Positions 9,254 through 18,280 of a DNA stretch of 64,000 nucleotides are shown in pieces. The notes beneath the pieces were generated by a model. That model did no database searches, was not told the origin of the DNA, and saw only the letters and a list, made by a program, of their open reading frames with translations. Every line of letters begins with the position of its first letter. The stretch's first letter is position 1. This DNA comes from DASYQD01 sp963846495 (GTDB taxonomy: Bacteria > Acidobacteriota > Thermoanaerobaculia > Multivoradales > JAIOJS01): the NCBI GenBank assembly GCA_963846495.1, contig CAWJWP010000016.1, positions 310,001-374,000 on the forward strand, written 5' to 3'. The position numbers were made by a program, and so were the translations under genes.

Positions 9254-11914
9254 ATGCGCCTCACGCCGGGCACGCGGCTCGGACCGTACGAGATCGTCTC
9301 GCTCCTCGGCACGGGCGGCATGGGCGAGGTCTACCGCGCCCGCGACACGCGGCTCGAGCGCAGCGTCGCGTTGAAGCTGCTCGCCGGCGGCGCGGTGTGG
9401 GACGAGACGGCGAAGGCGCGCTTCGAGCGCGAGGCGCGGGCGATCTCGAGCCTCTCGCACCCGCACGTCTGCACCCTCTACGACGTCGGCGAGGCGGACG
9501 GGCGCGTCTTCCTGGTGATGGAGCACGTCGAGGGCGAGACCCTCGCCGACCGCCTCCGCCGCGGCCGCCCCGAGCGCGCGCAGGCGCTGCAGTGGGCGAT
9601 CGAGATTGCCGACGCGCTCGACGCCGCGCACTCGCGCGGCATCGTCCACCGCGACCTGAAGCCGGGCAACGTGATGCTCACCAAGCGCGGCGCCAAGCTG
9701 CTCGACTTCGGCCTCGCCAAGCTGCGCGCACCGCTTCTCGACGGCGGTGACGACGAGGCGACGATGGAGCGGCCCGTCACCGCCGAAGGCACCATCGCCG
9801 GCACCATCCAGTACATGGCGCCCGAGCAGCTGGAGGCGAAGCCGGCGGATGCGCGCAGCGACCTCTTCGCCTTCGGCTGCCTGCTCTACGAGATGCTGAG
9901 CGGCCGCCGCGCCTTCGACGGCGCCTCGCCGGCGAGCGTCATCGCCAAGATCCTCGGCAGCGAGCCGCCGCCACTCCCGCAGGTCGATCCGACGACGTCG
10001 CCGGCGCTCGACCGCGTCGTCTCGCGCTGCCTGATGAAAGATCCCGAGGTGCGCTGGCAGAGCGCGCGCGACCTGAGGCACGAGCTCGAGTGGATCGCGG
10101 GTGGCGGTGGCGACGCGATGTCGGCAGCGGCAGCGACCGGCGCGCCGCGCAGTCGCGGCATCACGCGCGAGCGCATCGCGTGGGCGCTCGTCATCCTGGC
10201 CGCGCTCGCCGCCGCGGCGGCGTGGCTGCTGCCTCGCCGCGACGACACCGACGCGCGTACTGTCCGCTTCGCCGTCTTCCCGCCGGAGAGCGAATCCCGC
10301 TTCGCCGGCAACCCCGTCGAGCACTGGATGGCGGTGTCGCCCACCGGCGACCGCCTCGTCTACGTCGCCGCCGGCGCCGACCAGCGGCGGCGGCTCTGGC
10401 TGCGCCCGCTCGACTTCGTGGCGGCGCAGCCCATCGCCGGCACCGAGGGCGCCCACTCGCCCTTCTGGTCTCCCGACGGCACGCAGGTGGCCTTCTTCGC
10501 CGACGGCAAGCTCAAGCGCGTCGCGCTCGCCGGCGGCGAGCCGGTGACGGTCTGCGACTCGACCGATGGCGTCGGCAGCTGGGGCAAGGACGGCACCATC
10601 CTCTTCGGCACCTGGACCGCACCAGAGGACGGCTTGCGCCGCGTCAACGCCTCGGGCGGCGTGCCGGCCCTCGCCACCCGCCTCGACCGCGCGAAGAAGG
10701 AGCGCTGGCACTACTGGCCCGAGCTGCTGCCCGACGGCAGGCACGCGCTGGCGCTCGTCTACGCCGAAGAGAAGTCACCGGTCGCGTCGCTCGTCGACCT
10801 GCACGACGGCTCGATCGCGCCGCTCTTCGCCACCGAGTCACGCGTCGCCTACGCGCCGCCGGGCTGGCTCCTCTTCGTGCGCGGTCGCACGCTCATGGCG
10901 CAGCGCTTCGATGCCGCCGCAGGCAAGCTCGCCGGCGAGCCGATCCCCATCGTCGACCAGATGCGCAACTTTCCGAGCACCGCCGAGGCGCCGTTCGCGG
11001 TGAGCGCCGACGGCTCGCTGCTCGCCTATCGCGCCGGCGCCACGCTGTCGCGCCTCGTCTGGGTCGACCGCAGCGGCCGCGACCTCGGCGGCCTCTCCGA
11101 GCCGCGCAGCATCGAATCGTTCCGCCTCGCGCGCGACGGCCGCCGCGCCGTCGCCAGCGTCGACGACCGCATGACCGGCTTCGGCGACGTCTGGATCTTC
11201 GACCTCGCGCGCGACGTCGGCACCCGCCTGACCAGCGGCGGCGCCGACGACCGCTGGCCGGTGTGGACGCCCGACGGCCAGCGCGTGCTCTACCGCTCGC
11301 ACGATCCCAAGGCGATCACCGAGATCGCCTTCTTCGCCCACGACCTGCGCGGCGGCGCGCCGCGGCAGCTCATCGACCGCCCGGGCCTGCACACGCCGAC
11401 CGACGTCTCGCCGGACGGCAACCTCGTCCTCTTCACCTCGCTGCAAGAGCCGCAGTCGCACGTCTGGCTGCTCGACCTGCGCGACGGCCGCGCCGAGCCG
11501 CTCATCGTCTCGCCGGGCGACGACGTCGAGGCGGTCTTCTCGCCCGACGGCAAGTGGATCGCCTACAGCTCCAACGAGAGCGGCCGCATGGAGGTCTACG
11601 CGCAGCCGTTCCCGCCCAACGGCGAGAAGTGGCGCGTGTCGCTGGGCGGCGGCTCGACCCCGCGCTGGCGAGCCGACGGCGTCGAGCTCTTCTACACGAC
11701 GCCCGACCGCGGCGTCGTCAGCGCGCTGACGACGCTGGCGAAGCCGTTCGCCGGCGGCCAGACGACGCTCTTCCGCCGTCCCGACCTCGTGCGTGGCGCC
11801 TACGACGTCAGCCCCGACGGCCAGCGCTTCCTGATCGCGGTCGCCGTCGTCGCCGAGCGCGACCTGCCGCTGACGGTGGCGCTGGGCTGGCAGCGGGACC
11901 TGCAGCGGCGCTGA
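9254..11914 (+). CDS. Ser/Thr protein kinase with C-terminal TolB/PD40 propeller
   Basis: The protein has 886 residues. The kinase domain at about 10-275 has all key elements: GTGGMGEVYRARD glycine loop, VALKLL lysine, HRDLKPGNVML catalytic loop, DFGLAK and GTIQYMAPEQ activation segment. One transmembrane helix follows at about 310-330 (IAWALVILAALAAAAAWLL). The extracytoplasmic part holds PD40-type blades with repeated S-P-D-G motifs (FWSPDGTQVAFFADGK, TDVSPDGNLVLFTS, FSPDGKWIAYSSNESGR), as in TolB. It probably senses an envelope or periplasmic signal and phosphorylates cytosolic targets. ATG 9254 is chosen because it starts the typical MRLTPGTRLGPYEI head. Two paralogues lie at 20 and 27 kb. 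Confidence 0.92.
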   Translation: MRLTPGTRLGPYEIVSLLGTGGMGEVYRARDTRLERSVALKLLAGGAVWDETAKARFEREARAISSLSHPHVCTLYDVGEADGRVFLVMEHVEGETLADRLRRGRPERAQALQWAIEIADALDAAHSRGIVHRDLKPGNVMLTKRGAKLLDFGLAKLRAPLLDGGDDEATMERPVTAEGTIAGTIQYMAPEQLEAKPADARSDLFAFGCLLYEMLSGRRAFDGASPASVIAKILGSEPPPLPQVDPTTSPALDRVVSRCLMKDPEVRWQSARDLRHELEWIAGGGGDAMSAAAATGAPRSRGITRERIAWALVILAALAAAAAWLLPRRDDTDARTVRFAVFPPESESRFAGNPVEHWMAVSPTGDRLVYVAAGADQRRRLWLRPLDFVAAQPIAGTEGAHSPFWSPDGTQVAFFADGKLKRVALAGGEPVTVCDSTDGVGSWGKDGTILFGTWTAPEDGLRRVNASGGVPALATRLDRAKKERWHYWPELLPDGRHALALVYAEEKSPVASLVDLHDGSIAPLFATESRVAYAPPGWLLFVRGRTLMAQRFDAAAGKLAGEPIPIVDQMRNFPSTAEAPFAVSADGSLLAYRAGATLSRLVWVDRSGRDLGGLSEPRSIESFRLARDGRRAVASVDDRMTGFGDVWIFDLARDVGTRLTSGGADDRWPVWTPDGQRVLYRSHDPKAITEIAFFAHDLRGGAPRQLIDRPGLHTPTDVSPDGNLVLFTSLQEPQSHVWLLDLRDGRAEPLIVSPGDDVEAVFSPDGKWIAYSSNESGRMEVYAQPFPPNGEKWRVSLGGGSTPRWRADGVELFYTTPDRGVVSALTTLAKPFAGGQTTLFRRPDLVRGAYDVSPDGQRFLIAVAVVAERDLPLTVALGWQRDLQRR

Positions 11915-12040
11915 GCGCTCCGCCGGTCGCATCGCAGCGCTCACGACGGACCTGACGCCCGTTGAGGGAGTTCGGCCGCGCTTTCCGCGGTCCCGAGCAG
12001 GAGCCATACGGGAGCGCGGAGCGCTCGGGAGGACCTGACG

Positions 12041-13480
12041 ATGGGCACGCAGACGACCACCACGCGCACGCGGAGCCGCAGATCGGTGTTTCTGTTCGGC
12101 TTGCTCACGGCCGCCGCCAGGGCGGCGTTCGTCGGCGTGTCGCCTTCCCAGGCCCAGACTGATCCCTGCCCTCCTCCCGGCTGCGTGGTGCCTCTGAGCT
12201 TCGAGGTCGCGGCCAACGAGTACGTGGTCTCGCGTGGATTCATCGTGTACTCGTTGCGCGTCGGGAACCGCGGAACGCGGCCCCTCGACGACGTCACGGT
12301 GGAGCTCCGGGCCAACCGCCTGACGGTTCCGGACGTCGACTGCGAGAACGTCGGCTGGACCTCGAGCAGCCTGCCAGAGGGCTTCACGCGCTGGGAGCGA
12401 TGGGTGGGTCGGCTCGCCCCCGGACAGGAGGTCCCCGTCAACCTCTGCTTGCGATTCATCGGGCACGAGAAGCACGGCCATTGCGATGTGGCGCAGCGCT
12501 TCGTGGCGCATGCCCAGGACGGGAGCCAGGGCGAGTTGCGACAGGAGGCTCACGTGGTGACGATCAACGAGGATTGCGGCATTCTGTGCTCTGGCGTGGC
12601 CGGGCAGCTCCCACGGTGCTGTGCGGTGCAGCTCCTCTTCTGCCTGCTCCACCCCACCAGCGACCTCTGCGGCAGCGCGAGCCCGACCTCCCCGCTCGCG
12701 CGCCTCGCGGCCCGGGCGGCGGCAAGCGTCGGCGGGTTCCTCAGCTCTGCGGCCGACCTGGCCCTTCTCCACCTGCTGCGCGACGAGGTGTTGGCCACGA
12801 CCCCGGGCGGCCGCCAGGCCATCGCCCTCTACGAGGCTCATGGCGAGGAGCTCAAGCGGCTGCTGCTCGACGACGCTGCGCTGCGCGAGGAGGCGCTCGA
12901 GCTCCTCACCGGCTGGCGGCCGCTCTTGGTCGCCCTGGTCGGCGGCGAGGCAACGGCGGCCACCATGAGCCGCGACCAGGTCGAGTCGCTGCAGTCCTTC
13001 CTCGACCAGCTCCGGCTGGTGGCGAGCCCCGGCCTGCAGTCCGCCATCGACCGCGAGTCGCAGGTGCTCGATCTCGACTCCCTCGTCGGCCTCTCGGCGG
13101 AGCAGGGCCTGCGGCGCCTCGACAAGCTCACCTGCCAGCCCGACGGCACCACCCTCTGTCTGTCGACGGGCCGCATGCGGGTGGAGAGCGAGTGGGAGAC
13201 GCCCGACGGAGGGCGCGGCCGGGGTCGCGCCGTGCCCCTGACCGATGACACCGGCACCTTCTGGTTCTTCGGCGAGTCGAACGTGGAGACCATCGTCAAG
13301 GTGGTGGACGCGTGCGGCTACAACGACCGCCGGTGGTTCTTCGCCGCCGGCCTCACCGACGTCGGCGTGGTGACTACCGTCACCGACACCGTCACCGGCG
13401 CGGTCAGGACCTACCAGAACCCGTTACGACGGCGGTTCGCGCCGGTCCAGGACACCGACGCTTTCGACTGCTCGCCGTGA
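12041..13480 (+). CDS. Secreted protein with a Cys-flanked C-terminal domain common in Thermoanaerobaculia
   Basis: The protein has 479 residues, with GGGAGG upstream of ATG 12041 and a signal segment (VFLFGLLTAAARAAFVGV) after an Arg/Thr-rich head. The first part (about 45-165) looks like a beta-sandwich with 'YSLRVGNRGTRPLDDVTVEL', as in DUF11/CARDB domains. A helical middle follows. The C-terminal 110 residues (from TLCLSTGRMRVESEWETPDG through TDDTGTFWFFGESNVETIVK to DTDAFDC) form a domain I recall as the tail of many acidobacterial exported proteins, bounded by cysteines. Its function has not been assigned to my knowledge. The gene stands alone. Confidence 0.65.
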   Translation: MGTQTTTTRTRSRRSVFLFGLLTAAARAAFVGVSPSQAQTDPCPPPGCVVPLSFEVAANEYVVSRGFIVYSLRVGNRGTRPLDDVTVELRANRLTVPDVDCENVGWTSSSLPEGFTRWERWVGRLAPGQEVPVNLCLRFIGHEKHGHCDVAQRFVAHAQDGSQGELRQEAHVVTINEDCGILCSGVAGQLPRCCAVQLLFCLLHPTSDLCGSASPTSPLARLAARAAASVGGFLSSAADLALLHLLRDEVLATTPGGRQAIALYEAHGEELKRLLLDDAALREEALELLTGWRPLLVALVGGEATAATMSRDQVESLQSFLDQLRLVASPGLQSAIDRESQVLDLDSLVGLSAEQGLRRLDKLTCQPDGTTLCLSTGRMRVESEWETPDGGRGRGRAVPLTDDTGTFWFFGESNVETIVKVVDACGYNDRRWFFAAGLTDVGVVTTVTDTVTGAVRTYQNPLRRRFAPVQDTDAFDCSP

Positions 13481-13535
13481 CCCGGTCGCTCGCCGGGTAA
13501 AGCCGGCGCGGATTCGACGTCGGTGCCGACGCGCG

Positions 13536-14474
13536 CTACCCGCCGCTGCCGCCGCCGTCGACCTCGAGCAGCTCCTTCAGGTCGACGCCGAGGTGCTTGA
13601 TCATCAGTTGGCGGTAGGCGCGGCTGTTGCGGTAGCCGCCGGCGGCGGCGAAGAAGTCGGCGAGCGGCGCCTGCCAGTCCGAGCCGAGCGGCATGATGAA
13701 GCCGAAATCCTCGCGCGGCTCGTCGGCGACGCGGTGGCGCTTGATGCGGGCGCCGCGCTTCCGCTCGGACCAGAAGACGTTGAGGTCGAGGTAGGCGAAG
13801 GCCTTCTGGTCGCGCGACAGGCGCGCCGTGATCTCCTGGAAGGTGGGCACCACCTCGATCGCGAGCGACGGCCAGCGCTCGGCCTTGACGCGACGCGTCA
13901 GCGCCTCGAGCGTGGTGCCGCGGAACGCGAGCGCGGTGAAGCCGGCGAGCTCGACAGGGATCTTCTCGCGGCGGGTGACGTCGGGCACCGCAACGTTGGT
14001 GGCGAGCACCGGCATGCTGGAGAAGAACGGCGGGCCGAAGCTCACCTCCTTCTTGCGCGGCTCGTTGATGGTGGTGCCGGCGAGGCCGAAGACGCCGCCG
14101 CGCCCGTGCTGCACGTCGGCGTACATGCGCGGGAAGTCGTCGTAGGGCACGTTGCGGAAGGTGACGTCGACGCCGCGCACGTTTTTCAGGTAGCTGCGGA
14201 ACTGCTCCATGATGTCGACCATCAGCCCGGTCAGCTTGCCGTTCTCGTCGAGGTAGGCGAAGCCCTCGAGCGGGTAGTAGTAGCCGACGGTGACGGTGCC
14301 GCGGTGCGCCTTCTGCACCGCCGCCCAGGTGTCGCCGGAGAGTGCCGGCGCGGCAGGAGCGGCGGATGCCGCAGGCTGTTGCGCGACGGCCGGTGCAGCC
14401 GCGACCGCGAGCACGGCGGCAGCGACGAAAGCGGCGAAGGCTGCGGTGCGAGTAGCGCGATGGCGGTCGGCGTT
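13536..14474 (-). CDS. Periplasmic amino-acid-type solute-binding protein (SBP_bac_3)
   Basis: The protein is about 312 residues. The GTG at 14474 is preferred over the GTG at 14486 because AGAGGAG lies about nine bases ahead of it. A signal peptide (FAAFVAAAVLAVAAAPAVAQ) is followed by a family-3 solute-binding fold: VTVGYYYPLEGFAYLDENGK (lobe 1), LTGLMVDIMEQFRSYLKNV, then DVQHGRGGVFGLAGTTINEP and KKEVSFGPPFFSSMPVLATN. The first pair of strands normally contacts an amino acid or similar ligand. No permease or ATPase lies next to it, so it could feed an unlinked ABC transporter or serve as a sensor. It follows the zinc-ribbon gene on the same strand after about 140 bases. Confidence 0.75.
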   Translation of the reverse strand, partial: NADRHRATRTAAFAAFVAAAVLAVAAAPAVAQQPAASAAPAAPALSGDTWAAVQKAHRGTVTVGYYYPLEGFAYLDENGKLTGLMVDIMEQFRSYLKNVRGVDVTFRNVPYDDFPRMYADVQHGRGGVFGLAGTTINEPRKKEVSFGPPFFSSMPVLATNVAVPDVTRREKIPVELAGFTALAFRGTTLEALTRRVKAERWPSLAIEVVPTFQEITARLSRDQKAFAYLDLNVFWSERKRGARIKRHRVADEPREDFGFIMPLGSDWQAPLADFFAAAGGYRNSRAYRQLMIKHLGVDLKELLEVDGGGSGG

Positions 14475-14614
14475 CACGGCGGCCACTCCTCTGCGTCGGG
14501 GGTCGAGCGACCCTACTCTACGCGTCCGAGCGGGCAGCCGGCCGAGTCGCCAGCGGCGTCAGCGAAGCGACGGCCGGCAACGGAGCATCGCCCACCGGTT
14601 CGCGCCGCACGCGC

Positions 14615-15127
14615 TCAGATGTCGAGCAGACCGCTGAAGATCGCTCCCAGGAGCTCGAACACCCCATGCAGCAAATCGAGAGCGTCGAAGCCGTCGAAGA
14701 TGACGCCGGGGAGCTCGCTGAGAATGTCGGAGGAGGACGCCTCCGCGCCGCGATAGTGCTCGATCACGCGCTTGATCTCGCCGCCGTCGAGCCAGATGCC
14801 GCCGCACGCCGCGCAGCGGTCGAGCGTGATCGCCATGGCCTCGACGTTGAGCATCAGCGGCGCTTTCGGGCAGACGCAGCGCGCCGTGCCCTCCATGATC
14901 CGGCTCGGCTCGAGGCGCCGCGGCGAGCGCGGCGTCGGCGCGCCGCCGGCGACGCGCAGCGCCATGATGCGAAGCTGCTCGCAGGGGATCCACAGCCCGC
15001 CGCACTGCTCGCACGCGAGGTACTCGAGCTCGTCGAGCATCCGCGGCACGAGCGAGGCACCGTCTCGCGGACAGCGCACGGCCGCGGCCATCAGCGAGGG
15101 TATCGACGAGGTCATCGACGCGGTCAT
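14615..15127 (-). CDS. Double zf-TFIIB-type zinc-ribbon protein
   Basis: The protein has about 170 residues. ATG 15127 is chosen because AAGGAG lies seven bases ahead of it; a TTG two codons earlier is weaker. Two zinc ribbons are visible: CPRDG...CEQCGGLWIPCEQ (first) and CVCPKAPLM...DRCAACGGIWLDGGEI (second), matching the zf-TFIIB family (C-P-x-C and C-x-x-C-x-G-x-W-L-D). The C-terminal 45 residues are hydrophobic. Function unknown; family members are small and often membrane-associated. It starts about 50 bases after the end of the STAND-patatin gene on the same strand, so it may be read from the same transcript, although its composition resembles the host rather than the STAND part. Confidence 0.75.
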   Translation of the reverse strand: MTASMTSSIPSLMAAAVRCPRDGASLVPRMLDELEYLACEQCGGLWIPCEQLRIMALRVAGGAPTPRSPRRLEPSRIMEGTARCVCPKAPLMLNVEAMAITLDRCAACGGIWLDGGEIKRVIEHYRGAEASSSDILSELPGVIFDGFDALDLLHGVFELLGAIFSGLLDI

Positions 15128-15177
15128 CGACAATCTCCTTGCCCATCCCTACGGCGCGCCGGCGACGGCGATTCCAG

Positions 15178-18100
15178 CTACTCGGCCGCTCGCGGCCGTC
15201 GCACCAACGCGTACGGGTTCTTCTGCAGCTCCTCCCAGAGCGGGCGCAGCGCCGCCTCGACCTTCGCCTCGGGGCTGTTCGGATCGGCGAGCGCGGCGGC
15301 GCGGCGCTGGCGCAGGTGCTCGCGCAGCTTGAGGCAGGCGGTGGCCTGGCCGCAGGCGACGAGGTCGCGCAGCTGCTGCTCGTCGTCGAGCCAGAGGGTC
15401 GTCGGCACCGCCTCTGCCGTGCGCGCGAGCAGCTGCAGCTCGAGCGACGGGCGGAGGTCGTCGTAGCGCGGCTTCTCGCGCCGCTCGTCGAGGTCGTAGA
15501 GGAGGATGACCTGCGCCCGCTGCTGGAAGCGCGAGTCCTCGCCGAGCAGCGAGCGCTGGATGAGGCCGCGCACGCGCTTCATCGACACCTCGCCCGCCAT
15601 GGCGAGCAGCGAGCCGACGCGGCGCTTCGCCAGGTCGACGAGGTCGCCCAAGCGCAGCCGCGCGAGCAGCGGCAGCAGCTCGGCGCCGGTCTCGATGCGC
15701 GCCTCCTCGATCTGCTGGCGGATCCAGCGCGGGACCCACCAGAGCGCGAAAGCCGCGCTCGCCGCGAGCAACGCCGGCACGACGTTGGTGAGCAGCAGGG
15801 CCGGCGCTGTGCTCCGACTCCACGTCGCGTGGAAGAGCGGCCGGAGCACTGCGCCCAACGAGAGCAACGCCAGCCCGAAGCCCGCGTAGCCGAGCCAGGC
15901 GAGCGTCCGCACCCGCACGCGCGGCCTGCCCGCCACAAGCGGCTCCTCGAACAGCGGCACGCGCCGCTGGCTGGTGTCCGACACCAGGAGCAGCCCGAGC
16001 TTGTCGAACAGGCCCGCGCGGTTGTAGACGGTCACCGCGCCGTCGACGCCCTGGTTGTCGAAGATGCCGCCGTCCATGAGCGGCACGGCGGGGAAGTCCC
16101 TGCCGAGGGCGGCGCCGATCGCGGCGCGGTCGCTCCACGCGAAGTCGCGCGGGAAGACGAGCGGCTCGAAGGCGCCGGGGAAGCAGGACGACGCCGCCAC
16201 CACGTCGGCGAGGCGCACCTCGCGCGCCACCGCCGCCGGGATCTCGAGCGGCGGCACGTTGCCCACCTTCACGCGCGGCGAGCGGCGGCTGGTCTGGAAG
16301 CGGTAGGCGCGGCCGGAGTGGAACTCGGTGGCCGAGAAGATCAGCTCGTCGGGCCCCTGCTCGGCGTCGCGCGCGTCCATCAGCTCGCCGAGCTTCGCCT
16401 CGCCGAAGAGCGGCGACTCGGCGTGGACGCGCGCCGCGGCGCGGATCAAGCTCGCCGAGCCCGCGCCGCCGTCGCCGTCAGCCGGCAGAGCCGCGCCACC
16501 GCCTCGCGCACCACGTTGAGCGAGCGCAGCGTCTTCCAGGCGCGCGCGTGGAAGGCGTCGAAGCTCTCGCGCCGCGCCCGCGACAGCGCCCACGCCGCGC
16601 CGAGGATGGTGCCGCCCGAGATCGTCGACAGCGTGCGCACGCGCGGCAGCAGGCCGACACGCTCCAACAAGTCGAGCACGCCGAGGTGGAAGCCGGCGGC
16701 GCGATAGCCGCCGCCCGAAAGGCAGAGCGCGACGTCGCCGGCGAGGCCAGGGCCGGCGTCGGCCGCGACCGGCGGCTCGAACTCCGTAGCTTCCGTTGCG
16801 GTAGGGGCGGCGTCTTTCAGGTTCCGTTCGCGGATCTCACTGGCTTCGATGTAGTTGATGGTCTGCTCGAACTCCGTCGCCGCTGGTCCCGTAACGTAGC
16901 GCTCCGCCCACTCCTTCGTCGGTCGCCATTCCACGGTGCCTTGCGCCCACCTGACGGCGCGACTGAGCTCCTTTCCGGTGAGCAAGTCGCCCTCGGCCAT
17001 TGCCAAGGAGCGCTCGGCCCAACGTCGGTACTGAGAGGCGCTCTCAGCTTCCTCGTCAACCCACCTACGCAGGTGACCCCATTGGAGGATGAGGGCCTCG
17101 TGGGAGATGTCGACCACGGCGTCTGGAGTGAAGGGTTCTCCGTGGGTGAGGAAGTTCACGCCTTCCTGTGCAAAGGCCTGGATGATCGGAACAAGCGTTT
17201 GCCAAGGACAGCCGACGGCCTTGGCGATCTCACCGAGAGCTTGCGGTCGACGGAGGCGGCGAGCGGTCTCGCCGGCGCCCTCTCGCACGGTGATGCTGCG
17301 AAACAACAGCATCGCTGCCGACTGTTCTCCTGACGATAGCGACGCGAAGACTTCGTCGGCATGAATCGACAACGCGCTCGCGATGCCCCCAACCGAAGTC
17401 AATGCCCGACCGTCGAGCTGCGGAGCCGGCCCTCTGGGGGTCGATCGCAAGTCCCACATGCGTGCCAGCAGGTGCTGCAACACTGGGAGCTGATCGAGGT
17501 CCTGCGCTAGGGAGTTAATGAGCTCGTTGGTCAGTTCGGGAGTCACCTCGCCGCCGAAGAGTCGCGCCGGCTTGCGGATCGCGCTCTCGAGCTCGCTGCG
17601 GCTGAGTCTGGGGGTCAGGTACTGGGCGCGATTGATCACTTCAGGTAGCTCGAGGAAGCGCACGCAGTGTCCGAGAAAGTCGGTCCGCATGGTCAGCGTG
17701 ACGTGCAATCTCGACGCGGTTGGCGCTCGCGAAGCCAAGAGCAGGTTGACGAATGCTTCCGCCTCGTCCGCCTCTGCGCTGCCAGCCTGGCGGTAGCGAA
17801 AGAGCTCCTCGAACTGGTCGACCAGTACCAAGAGGTTCCACTGCTCTACCGCCGCTGTCGCCCGCACGCGTCGCTGACCAGGTGCACCAGCCCGAGCGGC
17901 CCGCGCCGAAGCTCGGCCTCGACTTGCGCAACGGCTCCTTCCGGATCGTCTCCTCCGTGCAGCTCATGGCCGAGCGTGTCTGGTTGCAGGAGCGCCTCCG
18001 CTAATCGCCTGAGCGGGCGGTGGCCAGGACGCAGCACGGCGACGCGCCAATCGCTGGCACTTCCCAGCCAGCCGGCGGCGAGCGCCGGCAGCATTCCGGC

Positions 18101-18280
18101 GCGCACCAGACTCGATTTGCCGGCCCCCGAGGGCCCGAGCACCACGAGGAAGCGCTCGCGTTGCAGGATCTCCAGCAGGCGATCCGTGTGCGCCTCGCGG
18201 CCGAAGAAAATCTCGCTTTCGTGGAACTCGAACGGCCGCAGGCCCGGATAAGGACGCAGGACTTGGGGACGATCAGCCAT
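15178..18280 (-). CDS. nSTAND NTPase fused to a patatin-like phospholipase, two frame changes
   Basis: About 1,033 residues when joined. Residues 10-30 carry the nSTAND1 hallmark (PYPGLRPFEFHESEIFFGRE). Walker A is GPSGAGKSS at 49-57 and Walker B is LLVLVDQFEELFRYR, and the two lie on opposite sides of a frame change near 17860, which is why I join the parts. A winged-helix/helical region follows (DISHEALILQWGHLRRWVDE). From about 16740 the patatin domain starts: LCLSGGGYRAAGFHLGVLDL (oxyanion glycines), STISGGT (nucleophile Ser) and LMDGGIFDNQGVDG (catalytic Asp). A second frame change lies near 16480. Two hydrophobic segments follow the catalytic Asp (LAWLGYAGFGLALLSLGAVL; APALLLTNVVPALLAASAAF). 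The ATG overlaps the TIR gene by eight bases. No WD40 or TPR sensor is present. A defence effector is inferred. Confidence 0.8.

Noticed and set aside
9137..10744. Long minus-strand ORF opposite the kinase gene
   Set aside because: Antisense shadow typical of GC-rich DNA; no motifs, while the plus strand encodes a complete kinase.
16446..18280. Reading the STAND region as separate small genes
   Set aside because: Walker A and Walker B of one NTPase would fall in different genes; a frame change is the simpler reading.
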